64,000 nucleotides of DNA from Leptospira fainei serovar Hurstbridge str. BUT 6. GTDB taxonomy: Bacteria; Spirochaetota; Leptospiria; Leptospirales; Leptospiraceae. Where the stretch lies: positions 62,001 through 126,000 of the forward strand of contig NZ_AKWZ02000003.1 of the NCBI RefSeq assembly GCF_000306235.2, written 5' to 3'. The notes under the pieces were generated by a model. The model had not been told where the DNA came from. It saw nothing but the letters and a program-made list of their open reading frames with translations, and searched no databases. Positions 55,908-64,000 of the stretch are shown here, in pieces. How positions within the stretch are numbered: position 1 is the first letter of the stretch; every line of letters starts with the position of its first letter. Both the position numbers and the translations under genes were made by a program.

Positions 55908-56288
55908 TTACGCGGTAGGAGGAGGTAGAGATATAAGTAATTGGATTAATAACTGTGAAGAATTGGAAACTTGAAGTTGATCTAAAAAAACGGAAATGCG
56001 ATTAACTAGTATAAGTTCGAATCCGGATTTCGGGATGAATTTATTTTGAAGATCGAAAGGCGTCTGTGCTTCGAAATATGATCCGGAAAAAAGACCATCA
56101 TGATCTTTGAGATTATGCCTACCGGGTTTGGCTCGCAGAACGGTTTGCGAAATGCCTGTCCAATTTCCGTTACAAATGTCGATCGTATCGATGATCGTGT
56201 CCATCGATACGGAATAAAGTATTACTAAAAGGACGGTAATTCGTCCAAATTTAACACTTTGATTCATTCTGCTCCGCAAAAGAGACAT
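55908..56288 (-). CDS. hypothetical protein with one hydrophobic segment
   Basis: 126 residues from the ATG at 56288, which has GAGG 8 nt upstream; an ATG at 56267 is also possible (GGAG 4 nt upstream). One hydrophobic stretch near residues 18-32 (ITVLLVILYSVSM) suggests export. No domain is recognised, and the C-terminal PPPTA end is unremarkable. A real small gene seems likely but not sure. Confidence 0.4.
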   Translation of the reverse strand: MSLLRSRMNQSVKFGRITVLLVILYSVSMDTIIDTIDICNGNWTGISQTVLRAKPGRHNLKDHDGLFSGSYFEAQTPFDLQNKFIPKSGFELILVNRISVFLDQLQVSNSSQLLIQLLISLPPPTA

Positions 56289-56462
56289 TCGCTTAACCTC
56301 GTCTCGAAAGACCATTTCTAAAAATAAACGTCAAGACGAAAACTTACTTCGCTTTTATTTAAGAATTTCAATCAGGTATCAAAACAAAAACAAAACTCTT
56401 ACGAACCGTTATTTGATTTCTCCGAAGTCTTTATGCATATCGGACAGTCGATAAATTGACGA

Positions 56463-57260
56463 TCATTTAGGTTGTGCGCCTTCTAATGCGCCTGCCGGGC
56501 CTTTGAAGTTGATTTCGAAAAGATCATAGTCGGATTCCCGTAACCCGCTTACGTATGCAACCGAGATGCCTAAGTAATATTTTCCGTTATATTTGAGCGC
56601 GCGCCACGCGTAACTTGCCATTTCCTCAGACGTGACTGAAAATGGGTGTACTTTACCTCTCGATTCGTCGAGATAGAGTCCTTCATAGGTTCCGACCAGT
56701 GTCCCTTTATATTCGAGGCTCAATATTCTTCCTGATACTGAGAAATTTCTTTTTCCACCCGTTTTTCTATCTACGAACTTGTCCGAAGTTGCATCTTCGT
56801 TAGCGTGAATCCAAACCGTAAGGCGCTCTTTCGGATCCCTAACTTTGGAAATCTTGGGTAGGTTATTCTCCTGGAATTGAGCATCGACGATTTCTCGATC
56901 GGTGGATAATGCAATAGCTTTGATTCGGTGAATTCTATATTGAACTAATATGGTTTGGTTTAGATTCTTGCTAAGGAAATTTACTAGATTTGCGTTTTCA
57001 GGTCGGACGCTAAAGGCCGCTTTCTTTTTAACCGGAGTGAAGCATTCGTCCTTCGCGGCCTCGCAATTCTCTAAAGGATCGAAGTAAGTTATTTCTAGAA
57101 TGCCTTCGTACGACTCATAGATTATTCCTCTGCTTTCGAATTGAATTAACTTGGCGACCATCCAACCTTCCGAAAACGTTCCAAACGCGGAGACAGGAGT
57201 CGAAAGATAGAAGTAGAGTATCGAAGATATCGGAAAATAAAGGATCTGTCTTATATTCAT
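56463..57260 (-). CDS. hypothetical exported protein
   Basis: 265 residues with an N-terminal signal peptide (MNIRQILYFPISSILYFYLS). A Cys pair near residue 65-72 (CEAAKDEC) may form a disulphide. The rest is beta-rich without a known fold. It stands alone on the minus strand, transcribed away from the ammonium transporter gene. Function unknown. Confidence 0.65.
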   Translation of the reverse strand: MNIRQILYFPISSILYFYLSTPVSAFGTFSEGWMVAKLIQFESRGIIYESYEGILEITYFDPLENCEAAKDECFTPVKKKAAFSVRPENANLVNFLSKNLNQTILVQYRIHRIKAIALSTDREIVDAQFQENNLPKISKVRDPKERLTVWIHANEDATSDKFVDRKTGGKRNFSVSGRILSLEYKGTLVGTYEGLYLDESRGKVHPFSVTSEEMASYAWRALKYNGKYYLGISVAYVSGLRESDYDLFEINFKGPAGALEGAQPK

Positions 57261-57726
57261 ACTTGGCCTACCAATTTGACGTAACGCTCTTCGTTAATTA
57301 AACAAGCACCCGTTCGGTTATTCTCTCCAAAACTACCCATCGATAGCGATTCTATAAATTTCCGGCTTTAATCGGCACGGAGATTTAGACCTTTTTAGTC
57401 TGCTTTTCGGTTTTAAAGAGTTGAAAATTGGCGGAAATGACCGGGGCTTTTTACCCAAAAAAACGTGAATCAAGATTGATTCTAAAGCGTGCAGGTTGTT
57501 CATTTTGTAGTAATTAAGCTGTAGGTATCGGCAGAATTCTATCCGGAATATTTTACCGGAAACAGCGTCGTTCATCGCGAATTTGATGTAGGTAGTTCCG
57601 CCAAAATAGTTATGCTTTTGTAATGTGTTGAGCGTTGATATCGAGCTCGCTTATGGCCTATCTGAAAAATTGAAAACTTTGAAATGATTCTTGCCATTCC
57701 ATTTCCAGAATGAATAAAAGTCCCGA
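57261..57726. other. divergent intergenic region
   Basis: About 470 nt between the exported protein and the ammonium-transporter gene. An 80-codon minus-strand frame at 57333 has no ribosome binding site or recognisable feature. No NtrC/sigma-54-type (TGGC-N-TTGC) promoter was found upstream of the transporter. Confidence 0.45.
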
Positions 57727-59859
57727 ATGTTGAAGACGAATTTCGATTTTCTATGGATTATCATATCTGCCAGTCTCGTTTTCTTTATGCAGGCCGGTTT
57801 TCTTTGCCTTGAATCCGGATTAACGAGAACGAAAAATTCAATCAATGTAGCCATAAAGAATATTACGGATTTTGGAATTGCAACTCTCGTTTATTATTCC
57901 ATCGGCTTCGGCTTTATGTTCGGGGCAAGCTCGGAAGGTCTAATCGGCGCTAACACTTACTTTCCTACCTTCTCGTTTTCCCAACCCGATATACCGGTAT
58001 TCTTTCTATTCCAACTGATGTTCTGTGGAACTGCTGCGACCATCGTGTCCGGCGCCGTTGCGGAACGAATGAAGTTCGGCGCATACATTATTGTGGCGAC
58101 CGTTATCTCCTCTCTGATCTATCCGATATTCGGGCATTGGGCTTGGGGAAGAACGTTAGGAAATTGGGAAGAGATGACCGGATGGCTAGGGAAACTCGGT
58201 TTCGTGGACTTTGCCGGCTCTACGGTAGTTCATAGCGTTGGGGGTTGGGTCGGCCTAGTCGCAATGAAATTATTGGGTAATCGAGTGGGGCGATACGCTG
58301 CCGACGGGACGGTTCGGAGTATCACCGGTCATAATCTTCCTCTCGCGATGCTCGGCACACTCATCTTATGGTTCGGTTGGATCGGTTTTAACGGTGGAAG
58401 TACTCTTTCATTTTCGGCTCAGATCCCGGGAATTTTGGCCAATACGATGTTGGCGGCGTCCAGCGGGATGGCGGCTTCTCTAATTTTCGGTTGGGTGAGG
58501 TTAGGATACGCGGAAGCTACTTTACCTTTAAATGGAGCATTAGCGGGGCTTGTGGCAATTACCGCCTCTTGCCATGCAGTGACGGCGTTCGAATCGGTTT
58601 TTATCGGCTTCGTGGCAGGAATCTTAATGTTTGAAACTAGAGTGTTATTGGATAAAGTGCGACTGGACGACGCTGTCGGTGCGATTCCGGTTCATTTAGC
58701 CGCCGGTATCTGGGGAACGCTTGCAGTTGGAATATTCGGAAATCTTGAAATACTTGGGACCGGATTGAATCGCTTGGATCAGATTCAAGTTCAATTGCTC
58801 GGAATCGTGGCTTGCGGTATTCTGGCTTTCGGTTTAAGTTTCGTAATTTTGAGTACAGTCAATCGATTTTATCGATTAAGAGTTTCCGAAGAAAACGAAC
58901 TACAGGGTTTGAATTTTACGGAACATCGAGCAACCACGGAGTTGTTGGATCTATTTCTGGAAATGGAATATCAAAAGAGAACAGGTGATCTTAGCAAGGA
59001 TTTATCGATCGAGCCGTTTACGGAAGTCGGCCAGATTGCGGAAAGATATAATCTAGTCTTGGAAAAGATTCGGAATAATATTAAGGAAAAGGAGCTTCTG
59101 GCGAGGGAACTCGAGCAGAATTTGAGCATTATCCAAAGCGATTTAACGACCGCTAGGAAAATACAAGCAGGAATTATTTCTCAAAAAGACAGAACTATCG
59201 GCGAACTGGAAATTATCGTCCGATACAGACCTTTGGCCGAAGTAGGAGGGGATTTTTTCGATATCGTAGAATTAAGACCGGGTTTAACCCGAATATTTTT
59301 AGCCGACGCAACCGGACATGGAGTCCAGGCGGCCTTGATTACCATGGGAATTAAAGCAATTTATGAATCGTTAAAGCGAGGAGTTTATAGTGTTGGAGAA
59401 ATATTATATCATTTGAATAACGAGTTTTTATATTCGTTCAGGAACTTAAACCAATTCTTGACCTGTATAGTTCTGGACATCGACACCAAATCAAATACAA
59501 TCCGCTACGCCTCCGCCGGTCATATTCCGCAATATTTAATTACGTCCGGCAAAATAGAGAAGCTGGAAAAAACCGGTAGAATTATCGGGGCAGTGGCTAA
59601 GAGCGGGTATGCGTTTGGCGAATTAACTTTATCGGATGACGCAAGATTGGTTCTCTTTACCGACGGACTGGTCGAGCAATGGAATTCCGAGAAGGAGGAA
59701 TTTGGCGAAGAACGGGTCGAAAATTTGATTCGTTTTTCCAGTTCGATGCCCGTTCAGCAAGGAATAGATTTTATCCTAAAAGAACAGGATTCTTTTTTGG
59801 ACGGTCTGCCTAAACAAGACGATATTTCTGTGATCGGAATTCAAAGAAATAAGATTTAA
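57727..59859 (+). CDS. ammonium transporter fused to a SpoIIE-type phosphatase
   Basis: 710 residues. Residues about 1-395 are an Amt/MEP/Rh ammonium transporter with about 11 membrane helices (signatures such as FGHWAWG and GGWVGLVAMKLLG are seen). After a short linker (400-485, HAMP-like with a coiled coil) comes a PP2C-like SpoIIE phosphatase with its metal-binding residues intact: GGDFFDIVELRPG, ADATGHGVQAAL, LFTDGLVEQ and KQDDISVI. A phosphatase on an Amt protein is unusual and suggests that ammonium binding or transport controls a partner-switching pathway directly. No glnK-type gene is nearby. No ribosome binding site is obvious before the ATG. Confidence 0.92.
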   Translation: MLKTNFDFLWIIISASLVFFMQAGFLCLESGLTRTKNSINVAIKNITDFGIATLVYYSIGFGFMFGASSEGLIGANTYFPTFSFSQPDIPVFFLFQLMFCGTAATIVSGAVAERMKFGAYIIVATVISSLIYPIFGHWAWGRTLGNWEEMTGWLGKLGFVDFAGSTVVHSVGGWVGLVAMKLLGNRVGRYAADGTVRSITGHNLPLAMLGTLILWFGWIGFNGGSTLSFSAQIPGILANTMLAASSGMAASLIFGWVRLGYAEATLPLNGALAGLVAITASCHAVTAFESVFIGFVAGILMFETRVLLDKVRLDDAVGAIPVHLAAGIWGTLAVGIFGNLEILGTGLNRLDQIQVQLLGIVACGILAFGLSFVILSTVNRFYRLRVSEENELQGLNFTEHRATTELLDLFLEMEYQKRTGDLSKDLSIEPFTEVGQIAERYNLVLEKIRNNIKEKELLARELEQNLSIIQSDLTTARKIQAGIISQKDRTIGELEIIVRYRPLAEVGGDFFDIVELRPGLTRIFLADATGHGVQAALITMGIKAIYESLKRGVYSVGEILYHLNNEFLYSFRNLNQFLTCIVLDIDTKSNTIRYASAGHIPQYLITSGKIEKLEKTGRIIGAVAKSGYAFGELTLSDDARLVLFTDGLVEQWNSEKEEFGEERVENLIRFSSSMPVQQGIDFILKEQDSFLDGLPKQDDISVIGIQRNKI

Positions 59860-59878
59860 AAAAAAGGAATTTCGTAGA

Positions 59879-59924
59879 AATAATATTCTGAAATACCGAA
59901 ACATTATATTTATAGAATATTATT
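59879..59924. repeat. 10-bp inverted repeat after the Amt gene
   Basis: Arms AATAATATTC (59879-59888) and GAATATTATT (59915-59924) with a 26-nt loop, about 20 nt after the stop codon. It may form a weak terminator or RNA-stabilising hairpin; the long loop and absence of a T-run make this uncertain. Confidence 0.35.
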
Positions 59925-60088
59925 ATCTTCTGAATTGTTGACTTTCATATAGTTTTATTTTATCTATCCATAATTTATCTCTTCCCTTGGCGAAAAGAAT
60001 ATTGACAGTCTGGATAAATGGGTGGATTATTTTTATTTCGAATTTGCCTTCCTGAAAATAAGGTCCGTTCAAAGAGAGGTAACCGGTA

Positions 60089-60436
60089 ATGATGCTCGAT
60101 TGGAACGAATATCAAAAACAAGTGCAAACGACTATTGCTGAGATCGGAAGAATTAGTCCCGAAATTCTCCGAGGCTATAGGGCGCTTAGTGAAGCAGGTT
60201 CAAAGACAGCTTTCTTAGACGGTAAAACTCGCGAGCTGATAGCTTTAGCAGTCGCAATTACCAGGCAATGCGACGGCTGTATCGCAGCTCATACCGACGC
60301 CGCAATTAAGCATGGAGCAAGTCAAGAAGAAATAACCGAAGCTTTAGGAGTTGCAATTGCGGTCAACGCGGGAGCTGCACTTATATATTCCGCGAGAGTC
60401 ATCGATTCGTATAAGACCAAAACAGAAAGCCCATGA
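60089..60436 (+). CDS. carboxymuconolactone decarboxylase (AhpD-like) family protein
   Basis: 115 residues with the CMD fold. The AhpD-type redox motif CDGCIAAHTDAAIKHG (C-x2-C and His) is present and suggests disulphide reductase activity rather than decarboxylation. AGAGG lies 9 nt before the first ATG; a second ATG follows at once. The family often serves peroxide defence or quinone-linked redox. It stands alone, upstream of the cyclase remnant. Confidence 0.8.
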   Translation: MMLDWNEYQKQVQTTIAEIGRISPEILRGYRALSEAGSKTAFLDGKTRELIALAVAITRQCDGCIAAHTDAAIKHGASQEEITEALGVAIAVNAGAALIYSARVIDSYKTKTESP

Positions 60437-60542
60437 CTTTTAGCCGGAACGAACGTGCTAGAGGGAATTTTAGGATTTTCCTGTTTTTCGGGTAACTATG
60501 TTCGCTTTCTAAACGTCATTTAAATCTGCGATTTGAGAGGAA

Positions 60543-61004
60543 GTGAAACGTGGTATTGCTAAGCGAAGAATGTCATCCCTCAATTCCAATTTCGGAATGT
60601 TCGTTATCTATAGAAAATCTTTGATCATGGCTTTGTTTCCGAACGGCCCGGACGATGCGTTGCAGGCCGCCATGGAAATGTTAAATGAACTGGAAAATCT
60701 AAACCTTTCTAGGAAAGAGCGAAAATACCAGCCAATTCGAATCGGAATCGGTTTGCATACGGGAACGCTTATGTTGGGCACGATAGGCGAGGAGGAGCGA
60801 ATGGACGGTACGGTTATTTCCGACGCCGTCAATCTTGCATCACGCATCGAAGGTTTGACTAAGGAGCTTCAAGCGACTCTTTTGTTAAGCGAAGAGACTT
60901 ATAAGAAACTCCGGAACAAAAAGAAATATTCGTTTAATAAACTCGGCAAGGTGACCGTTAAGGGTAAATCCAAATCTAGTCAAGTATACGAAGTCGTCAG
61001 TTGA
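60543..61004 (+). pseudogene. truncated class III adenylate/guanylate cyclase remnant
   Basis: The frame encodes about 153 residues of which the last 120 are clearly class III cyclase catalytic sequence: MALFPNGPDDALQAAMEML, GIGLHTGTLMLGTIG, RMDGTVISDAVNLASRIEGL and a C-terminal TVKGKSK. The first half of the catalytic domain, with the first metal-binding Asp, is missing, and the residues that should read GDAIMALF have become KSLIMALF. No upstream cyclase coding sequence could be recovered in the other frames. The GTG start is only formal. It most likely is a decaying gene; Leptospira genomes carry many cyclases that would make its loss tolerable. Confidence 0.65.
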
Positions 61005-61050
61005 TGAAGACCTCGCATACTTGAGGGGCTGAAATTTCATTCCACCGAAG

Positions 61051-62277
61051 TCAAGCTTCCTGTAAAACTTTCGGTTTTTCCGAAGCAACGGCTGCTTTTC
61101 TTTTCAGCTTTTGACGGAAATCCTGTAAAACGTTCATATAATAGATATATGCGTCATACGGAGAAGAATACGGACTAAAATATTTATGCACATCGCCGTC
61201 GTTAAAATACTTAGTGCACATATAATAAAAATGATCCGAGGTTTGTAATTTCCCATACGTATCCAGCAACTCTTCGTCCCCGAAACTATAGACCTTATCC
61301 TCCAGCTCATATACGGCTTCCAAAGCTTGGCGTTGCATTGAGTTGCCTAACCAGGCGGAAGTATCTCTCTCCATATCGGCCCAGGAAACGGGCTCATGAG
61401 TATCGATGTCCCCGGTCGGATAATAATTCTCCGCAGCTCTTGAAACCGTATTGAATTTAAAATCGGGATGTTTTTTTATCTCAGACGGAAGCTGCTTTAG
61501 AAATTCGAAGATTCCGGAATCCGCCCATTGATGCTCTCCGAATGTTTCAAAGTCCATGAACAGGTTAATGCATTCTCCGTTTCCGGCGACTGAATGAACC
61601 CAATTCGAGAATTTATCCGCTTTCAACGGATAAGCGCTCCAACTTCTTTCAGAAAACCGAAACGCTATATCGTCGCTTAAACGGTAATTTTTTAACATCA
61701 AATTCAAACCGGGTTCGTATTTAGCCTTATAGAGAAAATTAGGGCTTCTCCAATCCAAGAGTCTATCTACGCCTTCCATTAGCATTACCGAATAACCCAT
61801 ATTTCTTACTAAACTTCCAATATGATTGGAATATATAAGTTCCGTATTGCGGAAAGCTTCAGGCAAAACTCCAAGTTCCCGTTTAATCGTCTTGCGGTGC
61901 TTTTGAACCTGTCTGTAAAATTCTCTTTCCGAGAAAAGACTAGATAACGAGTGGTAATACGTCTCCGCAAGAAATTCAACGTTACCGGTATCGGCCAAGC
62001 GTTTGAACTGGTCCAGGACTACAGGGCACCATTTCTTAAACTGCTCGATAGCGGTTCCGGAAATCGAAAACGTAATGTTGAATTCGTCCTTGTGTTCCCG
62101 AATCAAATCCAGAAGCAATTGAGTGGTGGGCAAATAGCACTTTTCGGCAACTTTTCTTAAGATCGCCGAATTCTTTTCGTCATCAAAATAAGTATCATCC
62201 TTTCCTATTTGGAAGAATCCGTACGGCTTTAGGCGAAACGGTTGATGGACCTCGAAATAAAAGCAAACTGATATCAT
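61051..62277 (-). CDS. glycoside hydrolase family 57 protein
   Basis: 408 residues. The GH57 opening ICFYF-like segment is present as VCFYFEVHQPFRL. The catalytic residues appear as Glu in FRNTELIYSNHIG and Asp in LFMDFETFGEHQW. GH57 enzymes act on alpha-glucans (alpha-amylase, 4-alpha-glucanotransferase or branching activity). It overlaps the glycosyltransferase gene by 4 nt (ATGA), so the pair is co-translated. The exact reaction cannot be read from sequence. Confidence 0.9.
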   Translation of the reverse strand: MISVCFYFEVHQPFRLKPYGFFQIGKDDTYFDDEKNSAILRKVAEKCYLPTTQLLLDLIREHKDEFNITFSISGTAIEQFKKWCPVVLDQFKRLADTGNVEFLAETYYHSLSSLFSEREFYRQVQKHRKTIKRELGVLPEAFRNTELIYSNHIGSLVRNMGYSVMLMEGVDRLLDWRSPNFLYKAKYEPGLNLMLKNYRLSDDIAFRFSERSWSAYPLKADKFSNWVHSVAGNGECINLFMDFETFGEHQWADSGIFEFLKQLPSEIKKHPDFKFNTVSRAAENYYPTGDIDTHEPVSWADMERDTSAWLGNSMQRQALEAVYELEDKVYSFGDEELLDTYGKLQTSDHFYYMCTKYFNDGDVHKYFSPYSSPYDAYIYYMNVLQDFRQKLKRKAAVASEKPKVLQEA

Positions 62278-63629
62278 ACTTTTCTCCTATACACTTCTTC
62301 GATTTTTTTTGCATTATTATGCCAGGTAAGTTTTGAGGCGTCTTTCTTGGCTTCTTGCCCCATTAGATCTCTTAACATTCTATTTTTGAGTAAGGCTATC
62401 GTTTTTGCGGCGAGTTCTTCGGTGTCCCAAAAGTTAACTTTCAGGCATTGATTAACGACTTCACTTACTCCGGATTGATTTGATAGAATAACAGGAAGAT
62501 TATGCGACATGGCTTCCAATGCCGTTAAGCCGAACGGTTCCGAAACCGAGGGCATAATATAAAGATCGCTTATCTCATAAAGTCGATGCGCGCTTTCCTT
62601 ATTCAGATAACCGGTATAGTGAAAATGCTTTCCGATTCCCAAATCTGCGGACAACTCGATCATTCTGTGATGAAGGTCACCGGTGCCCGCCATAACGAAC
62701 CGAACGTTCGGAACTTCGCGAATGATTTTTGCGGCGGCTTGAATAAAGTAATCCGGTCCTTTCTGGTATGTGATTCGCCCTAAGAACAATACGATCGGAT
62801 CGTCGATACTCGTTTCCTGACACTCGAAGTTTTCCGACTCTTCGTTTTCGGATACGCCGTTATGTGCGACGAAGATTTTATCGGGATTCGCTAGGTATCT
62901 TTCTTGTAATAAATTCTTAGTATAATCGCTTACCGTGATGATTTTATCTGAGAACTCGCAGGCGTCTTTCTCTATGGACTTTATATAATCGTTTTGATTT
63001 TCGCCGGATCTGTCATATTCAGTAGCATGAAAATGTAAAATGATTTCCGCCGGAAGCGCGTTTCGAATTTTTTTAGCGGCCGGAAACGTCATCCAATCGT
63101 GAGCATGAATCAAATCCGGTTGCAATACGCCAGCAACTTTGGCTGCAAAGTCCGCATACTTATGAATGTCGTGAAATATGACCGGACCGTAGCCGCCGGA
63201 TATATGAATCGGAGCAATCGCGGTCGTGCGGTTCTCTTTTATTCCTATCTTTTCTTCACTCCCTACTAAGGTTTCCGAAGAACGATAAGTATAATCGTTT
63301 CCGCCAGTAAAGGTGCTGTACGGAGAGAAATTCAATCTATCGCTGCTTTCTTGAGCATTGAATGAGTGACTTTGAATTAATTCGTTTTGGTCTTCTTGGC
63401 CCAAAAGTTGCCAGCCCGAATTTATGTCTAGTAGATTGACCCCGTCGATTTGCTCTTCGTCCCCATGGAGTTTCGGGACTAGCAAGAAGATCGTATGCCC
63501 TAGTTTAGATAAGGAATTTACGATCCCTTTGCAGGCAACGCCGAGCCCTCCTGCGATATGGGGCGGGTATTCCCAACCCAGCATGAATATGTTTTTAGGA
63601 GGAGTATTTTTTTGATCGATATTGTTCAC
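62274..63629 (-). CDS. glycosyltransferase (GT4/GT5, glycogen-synthase-like)
   Basis: 451 residues with the GT-B fold. The N-terminal glycine-rich loop GWEYPPHIAGGLGVACKGI and the acceptor-binding HAHDWMTF are typical of starch/glycogen synthase-like enzymes. The C-terminal sugar-nucleotide site is seen as VLFLGRITYQKGPDYFIQAA and SEPFGLTALEAM. It probably extends an alpha-glucan using ADP- or UDP-glucose. It overlaps the GH57 gene by 4 nt and is the first gene of that leftward pair. Confidence 0.9.
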   Translation of the reverse strand: MNNIDQKNTPPKNIFMLGWEYPPHIAGGLGVACKGIVNSLSKLGHTIFLLVPKLHGDEEQIDGVNLLDINSGWQLLGQEDQNELIQSHSFNAQESSDRLNFSPYSTFTGGNDYTYRSSETLVGSEEKIGIKENRTTAIAPIHISGGYGPVIFHDIHKYADFAAKVAGVLQPDLIHAHDWMTFPAAKKIRNALPAEIILHFHATEYDRSGENQNDYIKSIEKDACEFSDKIITVSDYTKNLLQERYLANPDKIFVAHNGVSENEESENFECQETSIDDPIVLFLGRITYQKGPDYFIQAAAKIIREVPNVRFVMAGTGDLHHRMIELSADLGIGKHFHYTGYLNKESAHRLYEISDLYIMPSVSEPFGLTALEAMSHNLPVILSNQSGVSEVVNQCLKVNFWDTEELAAKTIALLKNRMLRDLMGQEAKKDASKLTWHNNAKKIEEVYRRKV

Positions 63630-63913
63630 GGCTACTACTCGGGCTCCATGTCATTTAACAATGATAAGTAATACTATATTTTTGGAATTAAGCAACTAGC
63701 GGGGTGGCGATCTGCCTAAATATAAGGAAATCGAGTAATATACCGGGTGAAAATATCGCGTTGCTTTTTCGATTCAGGTTTTAGCTGAATGAATTCCTTC
63801 CGATTAAAGCATCTACTACGGATCGTTGACAAAAAGCATCGATAGAACAGATATTAATTATTTTATAATAAGCGTTATTTAAGCTATAATGGAAGAACCG
63901 TTTGAGGAGAAAT

Positions 63914-64000
63914 ATGCAACATTCAATTCTTTGGATAGATTCGGAACAGGCAAAAGGGTTTGTTTTTACGAAAGATACGTTTGAAATGAATACCGACTTG
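63914..64000 (+). CDS. partial gene at the window end
   Basis: The first 29 codons of a gene that runs out of the window. GAGGAG lies shortly before the ATG. The opening (SILWIDSEQAKGFVF) recalls the eRF1-like/translational-machinery-type small proteins that start with a WIDHxEA pattern, but only the N-terminus can be judged. Confidence 0.55.
   Translation, partial: MQHSILWIDSEQAKGFVFTKDTFEMNTDL

Noticed and set aside
57333..57575. An 80-codon minus-strand frame upstream of the Amt gene.
   Set aside because: No ribosome binding site or domain; overlaps a likely promoter region.
59879..59924. 10-bp inverted repeat considered as a terminator of the Amt gene.
   Set aside because: The 26-nt loop and lack of a T-run make a standard terminator unlikely; kept only as a repeat.

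Overview
The window looks like chromosomal DNA from a spirochaete of the family Leptospiraceae, most likely Leptospira. This rests on the moderately AT-rich composition, many short-lipobox lipoproteins, an unusual density of two-component, cyclase and SpoIIE-type signalling proteins, a GH57/glycosyltransferase pair, and a Leptospira-like che cluster. The genus is inferred from overall character, because no rRNA or other marker gene is present. There are no tRNA or rRNA genes, insertion sequences, CRISPR arrays or phage modules.

Layout. 0-12 kb: metabolic and envelope genes (two S33-type alpha/beta hydrolases, an ATP-cone/Mrr-like nuclease, a FecR lipoprotein, an enoyl-CoA hydratase/isomerase homologue, a tightly packed operon of two lipoproteins plus an LpqC-like esterase, a Crp/Fnr regulator and a large unknown membrane protein). 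11-21 kb: small regulated units, several with a clear palindrome at the regulator's own promoter (MarR-GNAT fusion, TetR with zinc-ribbon and DUF3237 proteins, ArsR with an AHSA1/SRPBCC protein). This stretch also holds an OsmC/YjdI-like pair and an ABC exporter operon (ATPase, FtsX-type permease, membrane-fusion protein). 21-32 kb: signalling (an MCP, a second Crp/Fnr paralogue, a soluble PAS hybrid kinase, a 7TM hybrid kinase with a second kinase-like module, its NarL-type regulator, then a FeeM/LuxI-like acyltransferase overlapping an orphan 7TM protein). 32-44 kb: an XRE repressor, a DUF3089 hydrolase, a giant membrane PAS kinase with its single-domain receiver, a membrane AraC regulator beside a fatty-acid hydroxylase, and a 7TM-HAMP-SpoIIE-TPR phosphatase. 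45-54 kb: a chemotaxis operon (REC-kinase, CheA with two CheW domains, CheW, Aer-like MCP, CheB, CheR, CheY). 54-64 kb: small exported proteins, an ammonium transporter fused to a SpoIIE phosphatase, a CMD-family protein, a decayed cyclase, and a GH57/glycosyltransferase operon for alpha-glucan metabolism.

The genes can work together in three ways. The che operon is a nearly complete pathway (CheA-CheW-CheY-CheB-CheR with its own Aer-like receptor). The two SpoIIE phosphatases probably feed partner-switching pathways whose other parts lie outside the window. The 26-32 kb block could be a sense-and-signal unit: a 7TM kinase with two phosphotransfer modules, a DNA-binding regulator, then a possible small-molecule signal synthase overlapping a 7TM protein. 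That last pair is the best candidate here for an undescribed system, but its function is inferred from weak motif resemblance only.
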